DNA of 64,000 nt from Nocardia huaxiensis (GTDB lineage: Bacteria; Actinomycetota; Actinomycetes; Mycobacteriales; Mycobacteriaceae). The stretch lies in NCBI RefSeq assembly GCF_013744875.1, contig NZ_CP059399.1, forward strand, positions 1-64,000, written 5' to 3'. Of this stretch, positions 1 to 7,918 are shown piece after piece. The translations under genes and the position numbers were made by a program. Every line of letters starts with the position of its first letter. Position 1 is the stretch's first letter. The notes beneath the pieces were generated by a model. That model was not told where the DNA came from, searched no databases, and saw only the letters and a program-made list of their open reading frames with translations.

Positions 1-822
1 GTGGTAGCTAGCAGAAGACTGTGCACTGTCGGGGCCGCGACCGGAGTGCTCACCGCACTCGCGGTGCTCATGCCGGGAGATGCCCGCGCGCACGGATATG
101 TGGACAGTCCGGCGAGCAGGCAGGCGCAATGCGCGCAGGGGCTCGTGGCCTGCGGGGAGATCAAGTACGAGCCGCAGAGCGTGGAGGGACCCAAGGGACT
201 ACGCAGCTGCAGCGGCGGGGTCGGGCGGTTCGCGGAACTCGATGACGACAGCAAGGGCTGGCGAGTCCAGAACGTCGGGCGCACAGTGACATTCAGCTGG
301 AAGTTCACCGCGCAGCATCGGACGCAGAACTGGGAGTACTACATCGGGGGCACGCGGGTCGGGATGGTGGAGGGGAACAATCAACCGCCTTCGCAATCCG
401 CCTCGCACACAATCGATCTCGGGGGATTCACCGGGCGGCAGAAGTTGCTGGCCATCTGGAATATCGGGGATACGGCCAACGCGTTCTATTCCTGCCTCGA
501 TCTGAACATCAGCGGGGACGGCGGCCCGACCACTCCCCCGGCGACCACCACGAACCCGCCCACCACGAACCCACCCGCGACGACCACACATCAGCACACC
601 ACCACGCCGCCGACCACCGAACCGCCGGTCACCACCACACCCCCACCGGTCACCACGACGACCCGGCCCGCACCCGCCGGTGAGTGGAAGGTACAGGCGC
701 AGTACGCAATCGGCGATGTCGTGACCTATCAGGGCAGCCGCTACCGCTGCCGTCAGGCGCACACCGTCCACGACCCGAACTGGACGCCACCCGCCACACC
801 GGCGCTGTGGGAACGGCTGTGA
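1..822 (+). CDS. Secreted AA10 lytic polysaccharide monooxygenase with CBM5/12
   Basis: Copper-dependent secreted enzyme expected to cleave chitin (possibly cellulose) oxidatively. Residues 1-30 look like a signal peptide ending Ala-Arg-Ala, so the mature protein starts at His31. His31 and His106 would form the histidine brace that binds copper, and the conserved Asn-Ala-Phe-Tyr lies at 160-163. The catalytic domain spans about 31-172. A Thr/Pro linker follows (about 175-225), then a small aromatic-rich module at 226-273 of the CBM5/12 chitin-binding type. The GTG start is the first base of the window, so no ribosome binding site can be seen and a start further upstream cannot be excluded. 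The gene converges with the lipase gene, 7 bases from its stop. Assignment to AA10 rests on the two histidines and the module order; substrate is inferred. Confidence 0.9.
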   Translation: MVASRRLCTVGAATGVLTALAVLMPGDARAHGYVDSPASRQAQCAQGLVACGEIKYEPQSVEGPKGLRSCSGGVGRFAELDDDSKGWRVQNVGRTVTFSWKFTAQHRTQNWEYYIGGTRVGMVEGNNQPPSQSASHTIDLGGFTGRQKLLAIWNIGDTANAFYSCLDLNISGDGGPTTPPATTTNPPTTNPPATTTHQHTTTPPTTEPPVTTTPPPVTTTTRPAPAGEWKVQAQYAIGDVVTYQGSRYRCRQAHTVHDPNWTPPATPALWERL

Positions 823-829
823 CGCAGCG

Positions 830-1783
830 TTAGATTCCCGCCGGACCCGAGTTGGGCGCGCAGGGGATGGAACGCGGCTGGTCCGGATCCAGCCCCTGCA
901 CTGCCAGGTTCACCGACCGCGGATCGCTGGACAGCATCAGATGACCGGTCAGATTCTGCGGACATCCATGCTGCAGAACCACATTCGTCGCATTCGGGGC
1001 GTCCACCCAGCCATTGGTGAACGGCACCACCTGCCCGTCCACTTCGGTGAGAACCGAGTAGTAGCGCACCTCGTCCGAATAGACACCGCTGGCCGTCAGC
1101 CTGTCGATGAACGCCGAGCCGGTGAGCACATCGACGCAGGCCCCGCACGGCGGATTCATCGCGGCGTACACGCTGTTGTAGATGCCCAGCGAATTGGCAC
1201 TGTTCGTGGTGCTCTGCGCAACCTGGGTGCCCTTCCACATGGGGGCCAGCGACACCTGGGCGTCGACGGTCCGATCACCACCGAGGAACTGGATATAGGC
1301 GGCACCGACCACCGCCCCCGCCGACCAGGTCAGCAGCTTCACCTTCGGCGCACCCGTCACGGCCAGCACCTGATCGACATACCGGGCGAGCTCGGCACTC
1401 GAATCCATGATGGGCGTCCGCCCACCCACGCCCGCCCACCATCCGCTGTCACCCGGATAGGTTCCGTAGGTGAGGGCGAAGACGCAGTAGCCCTCGTTCT
1501 TCAACAGCGGAGAGATCGTCTGCCAGCTGTTCTCGCCATTGCCCGACAGACCGGTCACCAGCACCACCGGCAGTGGACGCTCCGGGCCAGGTCTGCAGGT
1601 CCAGTCGTTGCCGCCCGGCGGGTCGTAGGGTGCGGTAGCCGTCAGGATGGCATTGACGAACGGCCCCATCCCGTAGACCACCGGCAGCCCATCCGCCGCT
1701 GCCGTACCGGGAACGGCAACGGTCACAGCCAGTGCGCCGGACAGTCCGGCGAGCAACAGCGTCTTGATTCTCCTGAGCAGCAT
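830..1783 (-). CDS. Secreted lipase/esterase, alpha/beta hydrolase
   Basis: Predicted exported lipid-ester hydrolase of 317 residues. Residues 1-30 form a signal peptide (Arg-rich start, hydrophobic core, Ala-Ala-Ala then Asp31). The oxyanion region is VLVTGLSGNG near 74-83. The nucleophile elbow is Thr-Trp-Ser154-Ala-Gly, where most relatives have Gly-His-Ser-x-Gly. A likely catalytic His lies in the C-terminal Thr-Gly-His-Leu stretch. The ATG at 1783 is preferred because AAGGAG stands 10 bases upstream. An in-frame GTG at 1804 lies next to the palindromic repeat at 1807-1892. The overall pattern fits the secreted lipase family 2 (EstA/LipA type) of actinobacteria. Substrate chain length cannot be read from the sequence. 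Confidence 0.8.
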   Translation of the reverse strand: MLLRRIKTLLLAGLSGALAVTVAVPGTAAADGLPVVYGMGPFVNAILTATAPYDPPGGNDWTCRPGPERPLPVVLVTGLSGNGENSWQTISPLLKNEGYCVFALTYGTYPGDSGWWAGVGGRTPIMDSSAELARYVDQVLAVTGAPKVKLLTWSAGAVVGAAYIQFLGGDRTVDAQVSLAPMWKGTQVAQSTTNSANSLGIYNSVYAAMNPPCGACVDVLTGSAFIDRLTASGVYSDEVRYYSVLTEVDGQVVPFTNGWVDAPNATNVVLQHGCPQNLTGHLMLSSDPRSVNLAVQGLDPDQPRSIPCAPNSGPAGI

Positions 1784-1806
1784 CCGGACAACGCTCCTTG
1801 GCACTC

Positions 1807-1892
1807 GTCATTCCGGCGGGCTCGGCCGGAATCCGTCGTCGCCCGGCCAGCACCAACAGCGTGGATCCCGGCCACGAGCATGCCGGGATGAC
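1807..1892. repeat. Dispersed palindromic repeat, family P, copy A
   Basis: An 86-base element with terminal inverted repeats GTCATTCCGGC and GCCGGGATGAC. Inside them is a second complementary pair around CTCGGCCGGAATCC and GGATCCCGGCCACGAG, so the element can form two hairpins or one long cruciform. Related copies lie at 47687-47774 and 50682-50766. This copy lies just upstream of the secreted lipase start, between it and the YibE/F gene, and carries no open frame of its own. It resembles REP/BIME or MITE-like elements in organisation; no transposase is nearby. Confidence 0.75.
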
Positions 1893-1984
1893 GGGGTTGC
1901 TGCTATCCCACAGCAAACCGAGGACGTGCGGTCACCGTACTCGGAATCATCCATTCACCAGCGGATTCCGATCAGCACAGCGTG

Positions 1985-3727
1985 TCAGGGCCGGGAGTGT
2001 CGACCGTGCCGCGGCGCATCCGGCGGGTTGTCGTCCGGCGGCACGATCGGCATGCCGGTCGGCGGGGTGGCGTCGTCGTCCCAGGCCGGAGCCGGGTCCG
2101 AGAACGCATCCCACGAACCGGTCGTCGTCGCCTCGTCCCCGTACTGCGGATCTCGCGAGCCGGAAGGTGCGGAGACGGAGGGGAATTCGCCGGTGCGGTA
2201 TCGACTGGTGTGCGGAAAGTGCTGTGCTTCACCGGTTCCGGGCGTCTGCCCCGAGTCGCCCGGCCCTTCCGCGGATCGAGGCCGCTCACCGGTACCGGCG
2301 ACCTCCGGTGCGGACGGCACGCGCGGGGCCTCCCCCGTTCGCGATCCGGAAGCCCTCGGCACCCGCGCGGTTTCACCGGTGCGCGGTGCATTGGGTCCAC
2401 CGGCTTTCGGGCGCGGGCCGCTCGCACGAGCGCCACCCACGATCGCGCCGGAACGCGCCGCACGGGAGGAACCCGCCGCCCGCTTGGCCGCTGCGGGTTT
2501 GCTGCCGAATGGCCGGGCCAGCATGACGGCGATGGCAGTCGTCAGCGGTACGGACAGCGCGAGGCAGATGCCGCCGACCGCGGACCGCGCGATCTCGATG
2601 CCCACCGCATCACCGACGAGCACATCCCGGATCGGCCGATTCGCCACGCTGAACAGCAGCAGCAGCGGCAGCGCGCCACCGGCGTAGGCGAGCACCAGGG
2701 TGTAGACGGTGCTGGCGATGTGGTCGCGACCGACCCGCATGGCCGCCGCGAAAATGCCTCGGCGCGTAGCTTTTTCATCCAGCGCCGCCAGCTCGAACGC
2801 GGCCGACGCCTGGGTGATGGTGACATCGTTGAGCACACCGAGCGAACCGATGATGAAGCCCGCCAGCAGCAGCCCGGTAATGCTCACATGCTGGAGATAC
2901 GTTGCGACAGTGGTGTTCTGCTCTTCCGACAGACCCGTCAGGTGCGTCATTTCGAGGGTCACCCAGGACAGCACGGCCGCCAGCACCATCGAGGCCAGCG
3001 TGCCCAGCAGTGCCGAACTGGTTCGCAGATTCACCCCGTGCGCCAGGTACAGCACGGCGTAGAGGATCAGCGCACCCGCCACCAATGCCACTGGGATGGC
3101 CGGTTTTCCGTCGAGCAGCGCGGGCAGCATGAACACCACGAGCACGCCGAACGCGAAGATCAGGCCGATCAGCGCGCGCAGGCCGCGCCAGCGCGCCACC
3201 GCGATGATCACCACCGCGAACACGATGGCGATGATGGTCAACGGCAGCCCGCGCGCGAAATCGTCGAAGCCGTACATGGCCTGCCCGGTGGGATCGACCT
3301 GCCGCACGATCCGAATGTGGTCGCCCACATGCAATTCGGGCTGACCCGGCCCCGGGGCGATCTCGAACAGCGTCTTGCTGCCCTCGTGCGGTCCGGAGTC
3401 GATGCTGATGATGCTGCGCGTGCACTCGTACGCCTTGGTCGGCGGCGCCTGCGGCTGATCCGCGAAAACCCGGCCCTGCGAAGCACTTCCACACGGTCCC
3501 AGATCCTGCGAGATCACGGTGCCGGCTTCGGTCTGCCAGGCGCCGCCGGTCGCGTTCTGCATGGGTAGCGGAATGTCGATCGATTGCTTGCTGGGCCACA
3601 ACCACACCAGCCCGACCAGCACGGCGACACCGATGACGGCGAGCAGCCCGATGACGACACGGGCGGCCGTAGCGCTGATGGCTATCGGCCCCGAATGATC
3701 ATGATGGTGGTGATGGTGATCGCTCAC
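1985..3727 (-). CDS. YibE/F-family multispanning membrane protein with His-rich N-terminus
   Basis: Integral membrane protein of 580 residues from a GTG start. Residues 4-11 read HHHHHHDH, a natural histidine patch with mixed CAC/CAT codons. One membrane segment at about 24-44 is followed by an extracytoplasmic-looking region of about 110 residues with a Cys near Gly-Pro-Cys-Gly. Several strongly hydrophobic segments of the YibE/F domain come next, then a long Arg/Pro/Gly-rich tail of about 150 residues. The biochemical role of YibE/F proteins is not established to my knowledge. The histidine patch and a Fur/Zur-like palindrome at 3743-3757, just upstream of the start, together suggest a link to zinc or another metal (inference). 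Longer in-frame upstream extension is rejected because it would run through a GC-rich repeat. Confidence 0.8.
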   Translation of the reverse strand: MSDHHHHHHDHSGPIAISATAARVVIGLLAVIGVAVLVGLVWLWPSKQSIDIPLPMQNATGGAWQTEAGTVISQDLGPCGSASQGRVFADQPQAPPTKAYECTRSIISIDSGPHEGSKTLFEIAPGPGQPELHVGDHIRIVRQVDPTGQAMYGFDDFARGLPLTIIAIVFAVVIIAVARWRGLRALIGLIFAFGVLVVFMLPALLDGKPAIPVALVAGALILYAVLYLAHGVNLRTSSALLGTLASMVLAAVLSWVTLEMTHLTGLSEEQNTTVATYLQHVSITGLLLAGFIIGSLGVLNDVTITQASAAFELAALDEKATRRGIFAAAMRVGRDHIASTVYTLVLAYAGGALPLLLLFSVANRPIRDVLVGDAVGIEIARSAVGGICLALSVPLTTAIAVMLARPFGSKPAAAKRAAGSSRAARSGAIVGGARASGPRPKAGGPNAPRTGETARVPRASGSRTGEAPRVPSAPEVAGTGERPRSAEGPGDSGQTPGTGEAQHFPHTSRYRTGEFPSVSAPSGSRDPQYGDEATTTGSWDAFSDPAPAWDDDATPPTGMPIVPPDDNPPDAPRHGRHSRP

Positions 3728-3742
3728 CCGAGGCAGCCTAAA

Positions 3743-3757
3743 CGAAAACGATTCTCT
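3743..3757. promoter_or_regulatory. Candidate Zur/Fur-type operator upstream of the YibE/F gene
   Basis: The 15 bases CGAAAACGATTCTCT form a 7-1-7 imperfect inverted repeat ending 16 bases before the GTG start at 3727 (read on the minus strand). From memory, mycobacterial Zur boxes have the core TGAAAAT-N-ATTTTCA; 10 of 14 arm positions agree. The match is suggestive only, but the downstream protein starts with a histidine patch, which fits metal control. Confidence 0.35.
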
Positions 3758-3825
3758 GTCGCGCACAAGGGCGACAACGCGTTTCACGAGGCATTTCAGC
3801 AGAATTCTGAAAATACAAACACCCC

Positions 3826-3887
3826 GTAACGGGGGCCGGGGGCAGCGCCCCCGATTCCGGGGGTCCGGGGGCAGAGCCCCTGGGAAA
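3826..3887. repeat. 62-base GC-rich palindromic repeat, inverted copy of 26846-26907
   Basis: These 62 bases are the exact reverse complement of 26846-26907. Internally they contain two hairpins of the form GGGGGC...GCCCCC, built from alternating runs of G and C. The element lies in the 461-base intergenic region between the YibE/F start and the aminotransferase end. Likely a dispersed element; as RNA each copy would form strong hairpins and could end transcription. Confidence 0.75.
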
Positions 3888-4188
3888 AGCACAGAATCCC
3901 TGGGAGGGGGCGGCGGAGAGCAGGGGGATGTCTCCGCCGCCCGGGGGCCGGCGGCACAGGGGGGGTATGCCGGGCCGACCCAGGGCTGGACGGCCCAGGG
4001 GGGGTAGGCGGTCCAGCCGGGGCACTTGAAGTGCCGAGGACCACTGTACACAAAAGTCGGTTCTTTGCGCTAGCTAAGTCTCTAAAAACCCAACTTTTTC
4101 GTACCAGCGGTTTGTTTTTGAACCGAATCCCCGGAAAGCAGCTGGTCAAGCGACCAGCATGCCGATCGGGCCCCGAAGGTGGTGTGCG

Positions 4189-5466
4189 TCACTGCCGATA
4201 GCTCGACAGGAAGTTGCCGAATCGCTCGATCGCGACCGACAGATCCCGCGCCCACGGCAGCGTCACGATCCGCAGATGATCATGATGCGGCCAGTTGAAC
4301 CCCGTGCCCTGCACCATCAGGATCTTCTCCTGCAGCAGCAGATCCAGCACCAGCTTCGAATCATCGTGGATCTCATGCACTTCCGGGTCCAAACGCGGAA
4401 ACGCGTACAGCGCGCCCTTCGGCTTCACACACGAGACGCCCGGAATCGTATTCAGCTTCTCCCAGGCCACATCCCGCTGCTCCAGCAGCCGGCCACCCGG
4501 CAGCACCAGATCCTCGATCGACTGATGCCCGCCCAACGCCACCTGAATCGCATGCTGCGCAGGCACATTCGGGCACAGGCGGGTCGAGGCGAGCAGATCG
4601 ATGCCCTCGATGAACCCTTCCGCATGATCCTTCGGGCCGGTGATCACCAGCCAGCCGGAGCGGTAACCCGCCACCCGGTACGCCTTCGACAGCCCATTGA
4701 AGGTGAGGCACAACAGATCCGGGGCCAGCGTCGCCAGCGAGACATGCTTGGCGTCGTCGTAGAGGATCTTGTCGTAGATCTCGTCCGCGAGCAGCAGCAG
4801 CTGATGCTTGCGCGCCAGGTCCACGACCTGCTGCAGCACCTCCGCCGAATACACCGCGCCCGTCGGATTGTTCGGGTTGATCACGACAATGGCCTTGGTC
4901 TTGTCGGTGATCTTCGATTCCATGTCCGCGATGTCCGGCTGCCAGCCATTGGACTCGTCGCACAGGTAGTGCACCGGGGTGCCGCCGGCCAGCGAGGTCA
5001 TGGCGGTCCACAGCGGATAGTCCGGCGCGGGGATCAACACCTCGTCGCCATTGTCCAGCAGCGCCTGCATGGTGATGGTGATCAGCTCGGACACGCCGTT
5101 GCCCAGGTACACGTCGTCCACATCGAACTGCGGGAAACCCGGGACCAACTCGTAGCGGGTCACGATGGAACGCCGCGCGGGCAGGATGCCCTTCGACTCC
5201 GAGTAGCCCTGCGCGTACGGCAGCGCGGCGATCATGTCGCGCATGATCACGTCCGGGGCCTCGAAACCGAACGGCGCGGGATTGCCGATATTCAGCTTGA
5301 GAATGCGATGACCTTCGGATTCCAGCCGTGCCGCATGTGCGTGTACCGGCCCCCGGATCTCATAGAGAACGTTCTGAAGCTTGGTCGACTGCTCCAGGGT
5401 GCGCGGGGGCCGATGCGGTAGGTGACTGGAAGGGCTCACCCGACCAATGGTGCCATCCGCCCGCAT
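4189..5466 (-). CDS. PLP-dependent alanine-type aminotransferase (AlaA/AspC-like)
   Basis: Cytosolic fold-type I aminotransferase of 425 residues, most like AlaA-type alanine transaminases that move an amino group between alanine/glutamate and pyruvate/2-oxoglutarate. The motif NPNNPTG is at 197-203 and Asp228 of ADEIYDK would hold the pyridine nitrogen. Lys261 in GLSKAYR is the Schiff-base lysine, and an Arg in the C-terminal HDHLRIVTLP would bind the substrate carboxylate. The first ~22 residues precede the usual family start, so a GTG about 10 codons in is an alternative. From memory the closest mycobacterial counterpart is annotated aspC (Rv0337c). The gene stands alone between an intergenic region and the XRE regulator, both on the minus strand. 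Confidence 0.88.
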   Translation of the reverse strand: MRADGTIGRVSPSSHLPHRPPRTLEQSTKLQNVLYEIRGPVHAHAARLESEGHRILKLNIGNPAPFGFEAPDVIMRDMIAALPYAQGYSESKGILPARRSIVTRYELVPGFPQFDVDDVYLGNGVSELITITMQALLDNGDEVLIPAPDYPLWTAMTSLAGGTPVHYLCDESNGWQPDIADMESKITDKTKAIVVINPNNPTGAVYSAEVLQQVVDLARKHQLLLLADEIYDKILYDDAKHVSLATLAPDLLCLTFNGLSKAYRVAGYRSGWLVITGPKDHAEGFIEGIDLLASTRLCPNVPAQHAIQVALGGHQSIEDLVLPGGRLLEQRDVAWEKLNTIPGVSCVKPKGALYAFPRLDPEVHEIHDDSKLVLDLLLQEKILMVQGTGFNWPHHDHLRIVTLPWARDLSVAIERFGNFLSSYRQ

Positions 5467-5510
5467 GCCGGCTCGTGCACCACCTGGTTTGTCCCTCGGG
5501 CCCCCAACTG

Positions 5511-6941
5511 CTACCGCGCTGTATCAGGAGGTAACAGGCTCTTGGCGGCCGTCGCTCCGCAGAACTCCTCGATCCTTTCGTCCAGGTGGCGGCCCTCGGC
5601 GGCATCGCGGAACTCCGGACCGGTGAGGCGCTGACGCAGGCCCGTGAGGCGCTCCTCCAGCTGGGCGATGCGCTTGTCCTCGTCCAGCTGCAGCACCGGC
5701 TGCAACGCTTCGGCGGCACCGTCCAGGCTGCCGTTGATCAGGTGCGCGGCGGCACTGTCCACGCGGGCCAATGCCTCGGCACCGTACGAGCGCTGCTCGG
5801 TCGGGCCGTTGGCGTACAGGTCGATGGCGCGGGTCGTCGCCTCCAGCGCCGGCTCGGCCTGACCGAGATGGATGTAGGTGGCGCCCGCGTAGTACTGGCT
5901 CTTCGGTTCCTTGAAACCGAAGACGCCGCCGACCTCGTCGTGCAGGGTGTCGCTGACGTCGCCGCTGCGCGCCTCGTCCGCGGCACGGATGCAGCGTTCG
6001 GTGTCCTGCGTACTACCCAGGCGCGACCAGATACGGGCCTCGATATTGAGTAGTCGCACCCGCGCGGTCGCCGACTCCGCGTACTGCTGCCCGCTCTGGG
6101 CGAGGAGCACCGCGCGGCGTGGACGTTCCGACCAGTATTCGATGAGCGCCTGCATGCCCCGCGTCCACGCACGTAATCCGTTGTGCCCGCACAGTTCCGC
6201 GTAAGCCCAAGCGGCCCTGCCCTGTTCGCCCGCCGCATCGAAATACCCGAGATCGGTGCTGGCATTGGCGAGCAGTCCGGACAAGGTTCCGGCGAGTAGG
6301 TACAAATGCGACGTATCGGCCGGGCGCTGATGACCCTCGAGCAACCGGTACACACGACGCCGCACCCGCAGCATCTCCACCATCATGGGCACCGGGGGCA
6401 CATGCACGTAATCGTTCGCAATACGCATGACATCGGCGTCGAGCTGCTCCAACGTGGTCGCTCCCACATTGGTGCTCTCCGCCCGCCCGGCATGCTCACT
6501 TGCTTCATGGGCAGCCGCCATGATCAGATCCCTCTCCGAAATCGCCGCTAACGCATCGCCTCTCATTGCACCCGTGTCGACGAGTGCCAGCAGTTCCGCG
6601 TCGCTGGAATAACTGGCTTGCACCGGACGGTCTTGCCGCTCAAAGGTTTTGCCCTGAAAGGCACCGTTGTGGTGCACATCGAAACCGGGTACGGCGGGGC
6701 GGTCGATCAGGGGTTGGTCGATCAAGGCCGCGAACCGTGCCCGCACAACATCGTCGGACCTGGCGAGGGAGGTGTCGAGGGCGGCCTGATTGATGGGGCG
6801 CGGATGCACCCGGATCCCACCGGCTTCCCACTTCGAGACCAAGCGCTCGTGCACACCCAAATGTGCTGCGAACTCCCGGATACTCATCCTTTTGGCATCG
6901 CGGAGGGCACGGGCCTCTTTACCTGACCACTGCCGGACCAC
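5511..6941 (-). CDS. XRE-family helix-turn-helix regulator with TPR-like region
   Basis: DNA-binding regulator of 476 residues. The GTG at 6941 is chosen because GGAAGG lies about 9 bases upstream and because the protein then opens directly with the helix-turn-helix (residues about 8-45, around MSIREFAAHLGVHERLVSKWE). The rest is almost all helical and alanine/leucine-rich with TPR-like spacing (for example the AWAYAELCGHNGLRAWTRG region). This is the layout of the large actinobacterial XRE-TPR family, which often controls a neighbouring small gene. The divergent partner is the 150-residue protein starting at 7173. The 231-base gap between them has a double GGTATCAG repeat that could be the operator. 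Ligand unknown. Confidence 0.8.
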   Translation of the reverse strand: MVRQWSGKEARALRDAKRMSIREFAAHLGVHERLVSKWEAGGIRVHPRPINQAALDTSLARSDDVVRARFAALIDQPLIDRPAVPGFDVHHNGAFQGKTFERQDRPVQASYSSDAELLALVDTGAMRGDALAAISERDLIMAAAHEASEHAGRAESTNVGATTLEQLDADVMRIANDYVHVPPVPMMVEMLRVRRRVYRLLEGHQRPADTSHLYLLAGTLSGLLANASTDLGYFDAAGEQGRAAWAYAELCGHNGLRAWTRGMQALIEYWSERPRRAVLLAQSGQQYAESATARVRLLNIEARIWSRLGSTQDTERCIRAADEARSGDVSDTLHDEVGGVFGFKEPKSQYYAGATYIHLGQAEPALEATTRAIDLYANGPTEQRSYGAEALARVDSAAAHLINGSLDGAAEALQPVLQLDEDKRIAQLEERLTGLRQRLTGPEFRDAAEGRHLDERIEEFCGATAAKSLLPPDTAR

Positions 6942-7019
6942 GATGTCATCCCTTCCGAACGAACTCCGATGTCCAGGGTACGAGCGCTGCGTGACTGCGG
7001 CCACAGCCGAAACACAGCT

Positions 7020-7037
7020 GGTATCAGTCGGTATCAG
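7020..7037. promoter_or_regulatory. Direct repeat GGTATCAG, candidate operator
   Basis: GGTATCAG occurs at 7020-7027 and again at 7030-7037, a spacing of 10 bases or one helical turn. The pair lies between the start of the XRE-TPR regulator and the divergent gene at 7173, so a dimer or two stacked monomers could bind the same DNA face. Position and spacing are seen; the role is inferred. Confidence 0.4.
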
Positions 7038-7172
7038 AGTTGTACGCGCCGGTAGTAAAGGCAGCGGAAGGGCAGCGCAAGGCGGGCGCGCGGGCGTTTT
7101 CACACTGCCCCCGCAGGCGCGACCCTTGAAATCGGGAGGCTCCCCGTCATTTTCGGGAGTGCAAGGAGTCGG

Positions 7173-7625
7173 ATGTTGAACGCGGACAAGCTTCGGACGG
7201 TGGAGGACTGGGTGTCCTTCTACCGGCACGAGTTCGGCCTGCCGGTAGCCGAACGCGGCGGGTTCGTCATGCTCCCGGTAACCGGGCAAATCGGCGTCGT
7301 CCATCTACCGGTGGCACGCGCCGAAAAGGTCCGCGACGCAATGCAACACCAGCAGACGCCCGCGCCCGCCCTCGCCCGGCAGATCCGCTGGAGCTTCCTC
7401 GTCGACCCCGACAGCCGCCCCGGCGACCAGATCATGGAGGAACTCAACCGCCTCGACATCGGCATACCCGCCATCGGCAGCGCCGTCATGCTCCCCACCG
7501 GCCTCGGCCGCTGGACGCGCGAAGGTTGCTACTGGGTCGTCCCACCCACCCGAGATCTCAAACTCCCACCCCTGTCGTCGCTCATCACGACAGCTCTGGC
7601 GGTGGGAATCGAAAGCGAGGGCTGA
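7173..7625 (+). CDS. Small protein, paralogue of the 35076-35522 product; possible Prim-Pol-like domain
   Basis: Protein of 150 residues with no signal peptide or membrane segment. Its C-terminal part VMLPTGLGRWTREG followed by YWVVPPT...LPPLSSL matches the paralogue at 35076-35522 (VILPTGFGRHTHEG, then WWARAPQ...LPLLSEV), and the N-terminal halves also align. The run of strands (VMLPVTG..., WSFLVDP..., AVMLPTG...) reminds me of the N-terminal domain of bifunctional DNA primase/polymerase-like proteins common in Streptomyces, but no catalytic acidic pair is evident. I treat that link as weak. It is divergently arranged with an XRE-TPR regulator, which suggests control by it. ATG start at 7173; GGAGT lies about 10 bases upstream. 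Confidence 0.65.
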   Translation: MLNADKLRTVEDWVSFYRHEFGLPVAERGGFVMLPVTGQIGVVHLPVARAEKVRDAMQHQQTPAPALARQIRWSFLVDPDSRPGDQIMEELNRLDIGIPAIGSAVMLPTGLGRWTREGCYWVVPPTRDLKLPPLSSLITTALAVGIESEG

Positions 7626-7731
7626 AACGCAGCCGGCCCTCGCCCCGGCGTCCCGTACGCCGGGACCCACCGAGTCCGCCCCTCCTGGCAGTCGACGGGG
7701 CGGACTCGGCGGGTTGGACAACTCTCGTAAC

Positions 7732-7893
7732 TCTCAGGGGCTTCGCCCCCGAACCCCCAAAGGCGAAAGCGGGGGCTAGCCCCCGGCCCCCATAGGGCTG
7801 CGCCCGGTAATCCCACCCGTATAGCGGAAGCTCGGGACACCACTTGGCCTCGCCCAACTCTCGTAAGGGGGTTCGGGGGCGAAGCCCCTGAGA
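7732..7893. repeat. Perfect 27-base inverted repeat of family Q flanking 108 bases
   Basis: The 27 bases at 7732-7758 (TCTCAGGGGCTTCG then CCCCCGAACCCCC) recur exactly as the reverse complement at 7867-7893. The same unit is present again at 16996-17022, and a variant at 50605-50637. Each unit also has an internal GGGGC/GCCCC hairpin. The pair fills the space between two convergent genes (ends 7625 and 7919) and could act as a two-way terminator. The 108 bases between the arms carry more G/C-run sequence and no gene. Confidence 0.75.
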
Positions 7894-7918
7894 AGTCTGA
7901 ATAGTTCAGACTTTCAGA

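Larger units (their letters stand above)
3728..4188. other. Intergenic region with candidate operator, repeat and AT-rich patch
   Basis: No convincing gene is seen here. The left part holds the Zur-like site, the middle the 62-base repeat followed by more G/C-run sequence up to about 4020. The right part (4040-4140) is clearly richer in A and T than its surroundings. It contains a hairpin CGGTT...AACCG at 4108-4125, downstream of the aminotransferase gene on the minus strand, which may be its terminator. A long minus-strand frame crosses the region but has no protein-like composition there. Confidence 0.5.

Noticed and set aside
3694..3727. Engineered His6 tag at the start of the YibE/F protein
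   Set aside because: Codons alternate CAC and CAT, the patch continues as Asp-His-Ser and the upstream DNA is native with a regulator-like site; no vector sequence is present.
3828..4020. Gene in the long minus-strand frame crossing the G/C-run repeat
   Set aside because: Translation is Pro/Gly/Arg low complexity and includes the 62-base repeat; the true start of the YibE/F protein is downstream.
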